This document shows positions 1-5,117 of a stretch of 5,117 nt of DNA, piece by piece. The DNA lies in the NCBI GenBank assembly GCA_934668295.1, contig CAKUND010000124.1, positions 1-5,117 on the forward strand. Reading direction: 5' to 3'. The position numbers were made by a program, and so were the translations under genes. The notes under the pieces were generated by a model. The model saw only the letters and a program-made list of their open reading frames with translations, did no database searches and was not told the DNA's origin. The DNA comes from an uncultured Oscillospiraceae bacterium (lineage in GTDB: Bacteria > Bacillota > Clostridia > Oscillospirales > Oscillospiraceae). Each line of letters starts with the position of its first letter. The stretch's first letter is position 1.

Positions 1-260
1 ACGCCGGCGGCCACATTGACGATCACGCCGGAAATGACGATGGACCAGACCTGCACCATCTGCAGAAGCGCCATATATAAAATGCCGGTGAGCGACATGT
101 CGCGGCTCAGATACGCCTCCAGCGCCTCTTCGTCGCCGCTGCGCAGCAGCGGAATGATATCCGGCATGGTCTGCTTCACCACAAGATAAACCAGCAGCAG
201 CGCCGCAAGCACAAAAAGTGCCATGACGCAGCTGCGGATAAGCTTTGTTTTCTTCATCAT
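1..260 (-). CDS. TVP38/TMEM64 (VTT/SNARE-associated domain) family membrane protein, N-terminal part
   Basis: Partial gene: 86 complete codons are visible before it leaves the window on the left. The protein begins MMKKTKLIRSC, has a hydrophobic segment at about residues 10-28, and then a short acidic stretch (SGDEEALEAYL, 41-51). A second hydrophobic region, about 57-86, contains LLQMVQVWSIVISGVIVNVA. The spacing and the Q..Q.W..VISG...N.AAG pattern resemble the start of the VTT domain in bacterial TVP38/TMEM64 proteins (DedA superfamily), which are polytopic inner-membrane proteins related to lipid scramblases; the exact substrate is not known for most members. The start at 260 is favoured over the adjacent ATG at 257 because GGAG (269-272) lies 8 nt ahead. 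It has its own promoter (290-318), so it need not be co-transcribed with the tfoX-like gene behind it. Family assignment rests on the N-terminus only. Confidence 0.72.
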   Translation of the reverse strand, partial: MMKKTKLIRSCVMALFVLAALLLVYLVVKQTMPDIIPLLRSGDEEALEAYLSRDMSLTGILYMALLQMVQVWSIVISGVIVNVAAG

Positions 261-289
261 AAACCGTGCTCCAACTTGGAATTGGATCT

Positions 290-318
290 ATTTTAACATA
301 TTCGCAGAAAAAGTGCAA
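290..318 (-). promoter_or_regulatory. SigA-type promoter for the TVP38-like gene
   Basis: Read on the minus strand, TTGCAC (313-318) is followed after 17 bp by TAAAAT (290-295), matching 4/6 and 5/6 of the consensus hexamers. Transcription would start about 20-25 nt upstream of the ATG at 260, leaving room for the GGAG at 269-272. The -35 hexamer coincides with the right arm of the terminator-like hairpin at 308-328. Confidence 0.6.
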
Positions 319-328
319 TTGTCTGCAC
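308..328 (-). terminator. Weak intrinsic terminator downstream of the tfoX-like gene
   Basis: On the minus strand GTGCA, loop GACAAT and TGCAC form a 5-bp stem (6 with a G-U pair), directly followed by TTTTT. It sits 25 nt after the stop codon of the tfoX-like gene. The stem is short, so termination is probably incomplete. The same bases include the -35 hexamer of the next gene's promoter. Confidence 0.4.
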
Positions 329-352
329 GGACGAATATACAGATTATGGTTT

Positions 353-685
353 TTAAGGCGCTCCGTAGAGTTTCCTTGCGCGGCTTCTGGAGACGGGCGT
401 GACGCGTTCCAGAATTTCCAGGACCTGCGCGGTCAGCGCGCGGTTTTCTATATCCAGAACTTTCTGCGGCTTCGCGCCCGGATACGGAAGGCCCTCCGGC
501 GCACCCGACAGCAGCTGCGCAAGCGCCGGATGGTTTTTGACGAACACGGTGTTGTCGCAGACCAGCAGGACGGGCTTGTCGTTGACATAGATCTGATACT
601 CGCCGAACATCCGCTTGTAATCTACGCCCCGGATCCCTTCGAGCTGTGCACAGACAAAATCCAGATACTCCTTTGTCGTCGCCAT
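353..685 (-). CDS. TfoX/Sxy family protein, single N-terminal domain
   Basis: A complete 110-residue protein that matches the TfoX N-terminal domain over its whole length. Recognisable blocks are YKRMFGEYQIYVNDKPVLLV (23-42), the following CDNTVFVK (43-50), and GLPYPGAKP (65-73), then a helical end with a basic stretch (SRSRARK, 99-105). In gamma-proteobacteria TfoX/Sxy (about 200 residues, N and C domains) switches on competence genes with CRP. Stand-alone N-domain proteins like this one are common in Firmicutes and have no settled role, so a competence function should not be assumed. The start at 685 is supported by AGGAGGT ending 7 nt before the ATG. An out-of-frame ATG at 692 abuts that ribosome site and is not credible. 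It is transcribed from a near-ideal promoter at 716-744, divergently from the DUF606 pair. Confidence 0.85.
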   Translation of the reverse strand: MATTKEYLDFVCAQLEGIRGVDYKRMFGEYQIYVNDKPVLLVCDNTVFVKNHPALAQLLSGAPEGLPYPGAKPQKVLDIENRALTAQVLEILERVTPVSRSRARKLYGAP

Positions 686-715
686 GGCGCATACCTCCTA
701 TTTTCTGACGCAGTG

Positions 716-744
716 ATTATATCCGCGTGTATTCTGCCTGTCAA
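716..744 (-). promoter_or_regulatory. Perfect consensus SigA promoter of the tfoX-like gene
   Basis: Minus strand: TTGACA (739-744), a spacer of exactly 17 bp, and TATAAT (716-721). All twelve hexamer bases match the housekeeping sigma consensus. Predicted initiation near 709 gives a 5' leader of roughly 23 nt that contains the AGGAGGT ribosome site. No operator palindrome is obvious over it, so the gene looks strongly and perhaps constitutively expressed. Confidence 0.85.
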
Positions 745-779
745 GGCGGAAAAACAGGGCTGGAAAACGCGGCGGTTCC

Positions 780-1244
780 GTGGTAAGATACGCTCAGATC
801 GATAAGAAAGAAGGGATTGTTCTGCTGTATCTCGGGCTGCTGCTTCTGGCCGGTATTCTGCAGGGCGTCATGGTTTCGCTCAACGGCCAGATGGGCAATT
901 ATTTCAGTCTGTTCGGCATCTGTTTTTTTGTGCACGCGATCGCGCTCGTGCTGCTGTTCGCGTATCTGCTGACGAAGCGGCAGACGCTGCGGTTTTCCGG
1001 TGCGCCGTGGTATGTGTATCTTGTCGGCGTGATGGGCATCGCCATCGTCGCGTCGTCCAGCTGGTGCACGCTGCACGTCGGCGCGAGCGCGTTCATGGCG
1101 CTTTCAACGGCTGGGCAGCTCGTCTCCTCCGCGCTGATCGACCGGTTCGGCCTGTTCGGCATGCCGGTCACGCGCATCCGCAGACGGCAGCTGCCGGGAT
1201 ACGCGCTGGTGCTGCTGGGCGTGATCCTGGTCGTTCTGAACTGA
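780..1244 (+). CDS. DUF606/YdcZ-family small membrane protein (DMT superfamily), first subunit of a pair
   Basis: About 140-154 residues, nearly all hydrophobic, with five likely membrane segments at about 13-33, 41-64, 75-94, 100-121 and 137-153 (numbered from the GTG at 780). The G..Q......N motif in segment 1 (G25, Q28, N35), the PWYVYL start of segment 3, and AGQLVSSALIDRFGLFG (111-127) are typical of DUF606, five-helix half-transporters of the drug/metabolite transporter superfamily with mostly unknown substrates. Positive charges lie in loop 2-3 (K66, R67, R71) and loop 4-5 (R122, R132, R134-136), predicting N-in/C-out. The start is uncertain: GTG 780 has no ribosome site, there is no in-frame ATG upstream before the stop at 714, and the family pattern suggests initiation near 822. 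Its stop codon overlaps the ribosome site of the next gene, implying coupled expression. Confidence 0.82.
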   Translation: MVRYAQIDKKEGIVLLYLGLLLLAGILQGVMVSLNGQMGNYFSLFGICFFVHAIALVLLFAYLLTKRQTLRFSGAPWYVYLVGVMGIAIVASSSWCTLHVGASAFMALSTAGQLVSSALIDRFGLFGMPVTRIRRRQLPGYALVLLGVILVVLN

Positions 1245-1257
1245 GGAGGGATACAGT

Positions 1258-1719
1258 ATGATCTATTATCTGACCGCTTTGATCAACGGTTTTTTCAACT
1301 CCGTCAACCGCATGACCAACGTCCGGGCCGGAAAGCTGTTCGGCACGGCGAACGGCGCGCTCATCAATTATGTGGAGGCGACGGTTTTGTCGCTGCTGCT
1401 GATGCTCGTGCTGAAAAATGGGAAGGAGCTGGCATGGGGCCACATCGTGTCCGTCCCGTGGTGGGTATATCTCGGAAGCGTCTGCGGGCTGCTGGCACAG
1501 CTGCTGCAGATCGTCGGCACGCTGCATTCGAACACGCTTGTCTCGTCGGTTTTGATGCTGGCGGGCAATCTGGGCATGTCGCTGGCGCTCGACTATGTCT
1601 TTTACGGAACCTTCAGCCTGCTGCGCGCGGTGGGGATCTTCCTGATCCTGACCGGCATGGCATGGGTGGAAAAGGAAAAGAAGCCGGAAGCGAAGAACAG
1701 CGAGACGAAAAATAAATAA
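1258..1719 (+). CDS. DUF606/YdcZ-family small membrane protein (DMT superfamily), second subunit of a pair
   Basis: A 153-residue paralogue of the preceding protein with five likely membrane segments at about 2-16, 32-53, 67-87, 91-113 and 119-136. A charged C-terminal tail (137-153) is rich in Lys and Glu. Conserved positions correspond to those in the first subunit: N14/N21 to Q28/N35, PWWVYLGSVCG (67-77) to PWYVYLVGVMG, and LAGNLGMSLALDYVFYG (101-117) to the AGQ...LIDRFGLFG block. Here the positive charges lie in loop 1-2 (R18, R23, K26) and the tail, predicting N-out/C-in, opposite to its partner. That suggests the two form an antiparallel dimer. AGGAGGG (1244-1250) sits 7 nt before the ATG and overlaps the upstream stop. 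The transported compound cannot be read from the sequence. Confidence 0.83.
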   Translation: MIYYLTALINGFFNSVNRMTNVRAGKLFGTANGALINYVEATVLSLLLMLVLKNGKELAWGHIVSVPWWVYLGSVCGLLAQLLQIVGTLHSNTLVSSVLMLAGNLGMSLALDYVFYGTFSLLRAVGIFLILTGMAWVEKEKKPEAKNSETKNK

Positions 1720-1732
1720 TCATACATATTCA

Positions 1733-1777
1733 GCCTTCCCCCTGCCGCGCGGAGCACGGCAGGGGGAAGGCTTTTTT
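1733..1777 (+). terminator. Strong intrinsic terminator of the DUF606 gene pair
   Basis: A perfect 15-bp GC-rich stem (left arm 1733-1747, right arm 1757-1771) closes a 9-base loop and is followed at once by six T residues (1772-1777). It begins 14 nt after the stop of the second DUF606 gene. There is no A-run before the left arm, so it acts in the plus direction only. It separates the transporter pair from the arginine operon. Confidence 0.95.
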
Positions 1778-1863
1778 CTACGTGTCAATTTGTCCAAAAC
1801 AGCAATCAATATTCAACACAAGATGTATATATCAACAAATATGATGAATATAATATTTTTTAC

Positions 1864-1892
1864 TTGCATAATCATGCACGATGATGTATATT
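1864..1892 (+). promoter_or_regulatory. Likely promoter of the argCJBD operon
   Basis: TTGCAT (1864-1869), a 17-bp spacer and TATATT (1887-1892) give a weak -35 and a good (5/6) -10. Initiation near 1899 would leave a leader of about 38 nt carrying only the argC ribosome site, too short for a T-box or attenuator. A second consensus-like TATAAT lies at 1849-1854 but has only a poor -35 (TATATA, 1826-1831); it could be an alternative start point. The -35 is covered by the ARG-box-like palindrome at 1865-1878. Confidence 0.55.
1865..1878 (+). promoter_or_regulatory. ARG-box-like operator (ArgR/AhrC family)
   Basis: TGCAT-AATC-ATGCA is a perfect 5-bp inverted repeat with a 4-bp centre. This has the same geometry as the classic ARG box TGAAT-N4-ATTCA with one symmetric substitution in each arm. 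It lies over the -35 hexamer and the first part of the spacer of the proposed argC promoter, the position expected for a repressor that senses arginine. Further TGNAT half-sites lie at 1824, 1845 and 1885. Assignment to ArgR is inferred from the location and the downstream genes. Confidence 0.55.
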
Positions 1893-1936
1893 ATAGCAAA
1901 CAAAACGCCGGAGAGGCGGCTGTGGAGGGGATCTGG

Positions 1937-2869
1937 ATGAAAAAGGTGTTTATCGACGGCAGCGCCGGCACGACCGGCCTGCGCATCTTCGACCGTCTGC
2001 GCGGGCGGACAGACATTCAGCTTCTGACGCTCCCGGAATCGGAGCGCAAGCTGGAGGCCAGCCGAAAAAGGATGCTCAACGCGGCGGACGTCGTGTTCCT
2101 GTGCCTGCCGGATGACGCGGCACGCGAGGCCGCGTCCTGGGTCGAGAATCCCGACACCGTTGTGCTCGATACCTCCACGGCGCACCGGACGGAGTCCGGC
2201 TGGTGCTACGGCTTCCCGGAGCTTTCCCCGGTGCAGGAGGCCAGACTGCGGCAGGCAAAGCGCATCGCCGTCCCCGGCTGCCACGCCAGCGGCTTTATCG
2301 CGCTGGTCTATCCGCTCGTTTCCGCCGGACTGCTTGCCCCGGATGTGCTTCTGAGCTGCTATTCTCTGACCGGCTATTCCGGCGGCGGCAAGAAAATGAT
2401 CGCGGAATACCGCGCGCCGGAGCGAAGCGCGCTTCTGAATGCGCCGCGCCAGTATGCGCTCGGCCAGACGCACAAGCATCTGAAGGAAATGAAGGCCATC
2501 ACCGGCCTTGCGAACGAGCCGGTCTTCTGCCCGGTCGTTGCGGATTTCTACAGCGGCATGCAGGTGACAGTCCCGCTGTTTGCCGACTGGCTGAAGCCGG
2601 GCGCGGGCATGGAGGACGTGAAAAACGCCTACAAAGCGCTCTATACCGGGCCGGTCGTCTCCTATACAGACGCGGCGGAGGCGGGCGGCTTCCTGTCCGC
2701 CGCCGTGCAGACCGGTCTGGACAGCATGAAGATCACGGTCGCGGGCAATGCGCAGCGCATGCTCCTGCTGGCCGTCTATGACAATCTCGGCAAGGGCGCG
2801 TCCGGCGCGGCAGTCGAGTGTATGAATTTGGTGACCGGCGCGGAAAAAACGCTGGGTCTGGAGCTATAA
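1937..2869 (+). CDS. argC: N-acetyl-gamma-glutamyl-phosphate reductase, type 2
   Basis: Cytosolic NADPH-dependent enzyme that reduces N-acetylglutamyl-5-phosphate to the semialdehyde, the third step of ornithine synthesis. It has 310 residues, the size of type 2 ArgC (type 1 enzymes are about 335-350). The N-terminal dinucleotide-binding loop is IDGSAGTTGL (6-15), followed by VVFLCLPDDAA (52-62) and VLDTSTAHR (76-84). The catalytic cysteine is Cys115 in AVPGCHASGF; GYSGGGKK (146-153) follows. His179 and His181 in QTHKHLKEM correspond to the active-site H.H..E block, and NLGKGASGAAV (283-293) closes the fold. The ATG at 1937 is chosen because GGAGG (1924-1928) precedes it by 8 nt and the protein then begins exactly at the Rossmann strand. 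The frame stays open back to 1790, but that part is the promoter region. It is the first gene of the operon, followed by argJ after 16 nt. Confidence 0.95.
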   Translation: MKKVFIDGSAGTTGLRIFDRLRGRTDIQLLTLPESERKLEASRKRMLNAADVVFLCLPDDAAREAASWVENPDTVVLDTSTAHRTESGWCYGFPELSPVQEARLRQAKRIAVPGCHASGFIALVYPLVSAGLLAPDVLLSCYSLTGYSGGGKKMIAEYRAPERSALLNAPRQYALGQTHKHLKEMKAITGLANEPVFCPVVADFYSGMQVTVPLFADWLKPGAGMEDVKNAYKALYTGPVVSYTDAAEAGGFLSAAVQTGLDSMKITVAGNAQRMLLLAVYDNLGKGASGAAVECMNLVTGAEKTLGLEL

Positions 2870-2885
2870 CAGGGAGGAACCACAA

Positions 2886-4097
2886 ATGAAACAGATCTCG
2901 GGCGGCGTCTGTGCCGCGACAGGCTTTTCGGCCTCCGGTGTCCACTGCGGCATCCGGAAAAATAAAACAAAGCGCGATCTTGCGCTGATCTATTCCACCG
3001 TCCCGGCCAGTGCAGCCGCGGTTTATACGACCAATCTGGTCAAGGGCGCGCCGCTCGTTGTGACAAAGCAGCATCTTGCCGACGGCAAGGCGCAGGCCAT
3101 CATCTGCAACAGCGGCAACGCCAACACCTGCAACGCCAACGGCATCGAGATCGCCGAGCAGATGAGCGCGCTTCTGGGGCAGGCGCTGCACATCAGCCCG
3201 TCCGACGTTGTGGTCGCCTCCACCGGCGTGATCGGACAGCCGCTCGACATCGCGCCCATCGCCGCCGGCATCCCGGAGCTGGTCAAATGCCTCGGCCCGC
3301 ACTCCGACGAGGCTGCCGAGGGCATCATGACCACCGACACCAAGCGCAAGGAGATTGCCGTCAGCTTTACCGTTGGCGGCAAGGCGTGCAAGATCGGCGG
3401 CATCTGCAAGGGCTCCGGCATGATCCATCCCAACATGGCGACCATGCTCGTCTTCATCACGACCGACTGCGCCATTTCACCCGCCATGCTCCAGAAGGCG
3501 CTTTCGACTGACATCGCCAACACCTTCAACATGGTCTCCGTCGACGGCGATACCTCGACCAACGACATGGTGACGGTCCTGGCCAACGGCCTTGCCGGCA
3601 ATCCGGAGATCACCGAAGACGGCGCGGATTTCACCGCCTTCATGCAGGCGCTCAACACCGTGACCGTCTATCTCTGCCGCTGCATTGCCGGAGACGGTGA
3701 GGGCGCGACAAAGCTGCTCGAATGCAAGGTCTCCGGCGCGCCGACGCTGGACATTGCCAAAACCGTCGCCAAGAGCGTCATCTGCTCGTCGCTGACCAAG
3801 GCTGCCATGTTCGGAGCCGACGCCAACTGGGGCCGCGTCCTGTGCGCCATCGGCTATTCCGGCGCGCCGGTCGACGTGAACAAGATCGACGTACAGTTTG
3901 CGTCTAAGGCTGGAACCATTCTGGTCTGCGAAAACGGCGCGGGTGTTGATTTTTCCGAGGAGCAGGCCAAGAAGATCCTGCTCGAGCACGAGATCGAAAT
4001 TCTGATCGATTTGAAATCCGGCGAGGCGTCCTCCACGGCGTGGGGCTGCGATCTGACGTATGATTACGTGAAGATCAACGGCGACTACCGGACGTAA
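2886..4097 (+). CDS. argJ: Glutamate N-acetyltransferase / amino-acid acetyltransferase (ornithine acetyltransferase)
   Basis: 403 residues, normal for ArgJ. It transfers the acetyl group from N-acetylornithine to glutamate, releasing ornithine and regenerating N-acetylglutamate; bifunctional members also use acetyl-CoA for the first step. The precursor cuts itself into alpha and beta chains inside KGSGMIHPNMATML (175-188), between Ala185 and Thr186, and Thr186 becomes the nucleophile. Also visible are the oxyanion-hole region STGVIG (112-117), MTTDT (148-152), SVDGDTSTND (218-227), GDGEGATK (269-276), FGADANWGR (309-317), and the invariant end TYDYVKINGDYRT. GGGAGG (2872-2877) lies 8 nt before the ATG. 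Whether it is mono- or bifunctional cannot be judged here; no argA-like gene is seen in the window. argB follows after 14 nt. Confidence 0.97.
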   Translation: MKQISGGVCAATGFSASGVHCGIRKNKTKRDLALIYSTVPASAAAVYTTNLVKGAPLVVTKQHLADGKAQAIICNSGNANTCNANGIEIAEQMSALLGQALHISPSDVVVASTGVIGQPLDIAPIAAGIPELVKCLGPHSDEAAEGIMTTDTKRKEIAVSFTVGGKACKIGGICKGSGMIHPNMATMLVFITTDCAISPAMLQKALSTDIANTFNMVSVDGDTSTNDMVTVLANGLAGNPEITEDGADFTAFMQALNTVTVYLCRCIAGDGEGATKLLECKVSGAPTLDIAKTVAKSVICSSLTKAAMFGADANWGRVLCAIGYSGAPVDVNKIDVQFASKAGTILVCENGAGVDFSEEQAKKILLEHEIEILIDLKSGEASSTAWGCDLTYDYVKINGDYRT

Positions 4098-4111
4098 CAG
4101 GAGGAATCGGT

Positions 4112-4966
4112 ATGGATATCACAAATGCACAGCGGGCCAGAGTTCTGGTTCACGCCCTGCCGTATATTCAGGACTACAGCGGCAAGATCGTCGTCGTCAA
4201 ATACGGCGGCAACGCCATGATCTCCGAGCACCTGAAGGATTCCGTCATCCGCGATATCTGCCTGCTGCAGTTGATCGGCGTCAAGGTCGTACTGGTACAC
4301 GGCGGCGGGCCGGAGATCACCGAGGTGCTCGGAAAAATGGGCAAGCAGAGCGCCTTTGTTGACGGCGTTCGGGTCACGGACGAGGAAGCCGTCGGCGTCG
4401 CGCTCATGGTGCTGGCGGGCAAGATCAACAAGACGCTCGTGAATCTGATTGAGCTTAAGGGCGGCAGCGCCATCGGCCTGTCTGGCCTTGACGGACATAT
4501 GCTCAAGGCGAAGGTCAAAAAGCCGGAGCTCGGCTATGTCGGCCAGATCACAAACGTGAACGTCAAGCCCATTCTGGATGTGCTCGACAAGGGCTATATC
4601 CCGGTCGTGTCCACGGTCGGCTATGACGAGGAGGGCAATATCTACAACATCAACGCCGACACCGCCGCTGCGCGCATCGCGGGCGAGCTCGGCGCGGAGA
4701 GCCTCATCGCCATGACGGATATCGCCGGGATCCTCAGGGATAAGGACGATCCGTCGACGCTCATCTCGTCCATCAAGGTCGGCGACCTGCCGGAGCTCGT
4801 TTCCAGCGGCGTCATTCAGGGCGGCATGATCCCGAAGGCGGAATGCTGCCGCAGCGCCATTGAATGGGGCGTGAACCGCGTGTTCATCATCGACGGCCGC
4901 GTCCCGCACGCGATCCTGATCGAAATGCTCACGAATGAAGGCATCGGCACGATGTTCACCAAGTAG
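4112..4966 (+). CDS. argB: Acetylglutamate kinase, probably arginine-inhibited
   Basis: Cytosolic kinase of the amino-acid kinase family. It phosphorylates the gamma-carboxyl of N-acetylglutamate with ATP, the committed step in the cyclic pathway. It has 284 residues. Key motifs are VKYGGNAM (29-36, with Lys30), the HGGGPEI glycine loop (63-69), GVRVTD (85-90), NINADTAAA (179-187), MTDIAGIL (201-208) and GGMIPK (237-242). Compared with the shorter, arginine-insensitive E. coli type (about 258 residues), it has an extra N-terminal helix (about 1-22) and ends HAILIEMLTNEGIGTMF. Both are features of the hexameric, arginine-inhibited kinases, so it is likely the feedback-controlled enzyme. AGGAGG (4099-4104) precedes the ATG by 7 nt. 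The stop codon TAG overlaps the argD ribosome site. Confidence 0.97.
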   Translation: MDITNAQRARVLVHALPYIQDYSGKIVVVKYGGNAMISEHLKDSVIRDICLLQLIGVKVVLVHGGGPEITEVLGKMGKQSAFVDGVRVTDEEAVGVALMVLAGKINKTLVNLIELKGGSAIGLSGLDGHMLKAKVKKPELGYVGQITNVNVKPILDVLDKGYIPVVSTVGYDEEGNIYNINADTAAARIAGELGAESLIAMTDIAGILRDKDDPSTLISSIKVGDLPELVSSGVIQGGMIPKAECCRSAIEWGVNRVFIIDGRVPHAILIEMLTNEGIGTMFTK

Positions 4967-4977
4967 GAGGAATGAAC

Positions 4978-5117
4978 ATGGATACCAAAAAACTTGACCA
5001 GACCTATATCGCGAACACCTACGCGCGCTTCCCCGTGACGATCGTCAAGGGCAAGGGCTCGCTTGTCTGGGACGATACGGGCAAGGAATATATCGACCTG
5101 TCGACCGGCATCGCCGT
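4978..5117 (+). CDS. argD: Acetylornithine aminotransferase, N-terminal fragment
   Basis: Only the first 46 codons are inside the window; the gene runs off the right edge. They read MDTKKLDQTYIANTYARFPV, continuing TIVKGKGSLVWDDTGKEYID and LSTGIA. The order of R-FPV, the G-G--VWD--GKEYID block and the SGIAV-like end matches the start of class III PLP-dependent acetylornithine aminotransferases, which convert the ArgC product to N-acetylornithine using glutamate. The PLP lysine and the rest of the active site lie outside the window. Position directly after argB, with AGGAGG (4965-4970) 7 nt ahead and overlapping the argB stop, strongly supports argD over other class III aminotransferases such as succinylornithine or GABA enzymes. 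Confidence 0.92.
   Translation, partial: MDTKKLDQTYIANTYARFPVTIVKGKGSLVWDDTGKEYIDLSTGIA

Noticed and set aside
266..805. Plus-strand frame of 179 codons over the tfoX-like gene
   Set aside because: It is antisense to a recognised TfoX-domain protein that has a perfect promoter and ribosome site; the predicted product has no family features.
741..1076. Minus-strand open frames opposite the first DUF606 gene
   Set aside because: They lack ribosome sites and any protein-like hydrophobic or motif pattern, and lie antisense to a well-supported membrane protein.
1790..1936. N-terminal extension of ArgC by 49 residues from a TTG
   Set aside because: The region is AT-rich promoter DNA with an operator-like palindrome, the extra residues do not resemble ArgC, there is no ribosome site for the TTG, and a good one precedes the ATG at 1937.
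1899..1936. T-box, riboswitch or attenuator leader for the arginine operon
   Set aside because: The likely leader is under 40 nt. The only fold is CGCC-GGAGA-GGCG (1906-1918), a 4-bp stem with no T-run, too small for any known leader class.
2733..3428. Long (231-codon) open frame antisense to argJ, spanning the argC-argJ junction
   Set aside because: It is a codon-bias shadow: no start context, no domain, and it crosses two clearly real genes on the other strand.
4085..4909. Long (274-codon) open frame antisense to argB
   Set aside because: Long antisense frames are expected in GC-rich coding DNA. The translation is rich in Asp, Ala and Val without recognisable domains, and argB itself is certain.
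1..5117. Mobile element, CRISPR array, tRNA or rRNA
   Set aside because: I saw no direct repeats, terminal inverted repeats, transposase or integrase motifs, repeat-spacer pattern or cloverleaf candidates. Genes are ordinary housekeeping types with even composition apart from the argC control region.

Overview
The window reads as chromosomal DNA of a fairly GC-rich Clostridia-type Firmicute, probably in the Oscillospirales/Ruminococcaceae range. The evidence is strong AGGAGG ribosome sites 6-8 nt before nearly every start, SigA-type promoters, a gene order argC-argJ-argB-argD, and protein flavours (type 2 ArgC, stand-alone TfoX N-domain, VTT-domain protein) common in that group. The taxonomic placement is inference.

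Layout. Positions 1-260 (minus) hold the N-terminal part of a TVP38/TMEM64-like membrane protein that runs off the left edge, with its own promoter at 290-318. Positions 353-685 (minus) encode a 110-residue single-domain TfoX/Sxy-like protein behind a perfect consensus promoter (TTGACA, 17 bp, TATAAT; 716-744). Going the other way, 780-1244 and 1258-1719 (plus) encode two small DUF606/YdcZ-type membrane proteins of the drug/metabolite transporter superfamily. They are translationally close, predicted to have opposite membrane orientation, and closed off by a strong 15-bp-stem terminator at 1733-1777.

An AT-rich control region (about 1780-1905) follows. It carries a promoter and an ARG-box-like palindrome that overlaps the -35 element. 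It drives the arginine biosynthesis operon: argC (1937-2869), argJ (2886-4097), argB (4112-4966) and the start of argD (4978 to the right edge). The gaps are only 11-16 nt and each gene has its own ribosome site.

Together these genes make the acetylated (cyclic) ornithine route. ArgB phosphorylates N-acetylglutamate, ArgC reduces the acyl phosphate to the semialdehyde, ArgD transaminates it to N-acetylornithine, and ArgJ moves the acetyl group back to glutamate, releasing ornithine. ArgB has the longer N-terminus and C-terminal signature of arginine-inhibited kinases, so feedback inhibition by arginine plus ArgR-type repression is the expected control.

I found no clearly new biological system. 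The points most worth a second look are the control region with TGNAT half-sites spaced 20-21 bp apart, the antiparallel DUF606 pair whose first gene seems to lack a conventional start codon, and the overlapping terminator/promoter between the tfoX-like gene and its neighbour.
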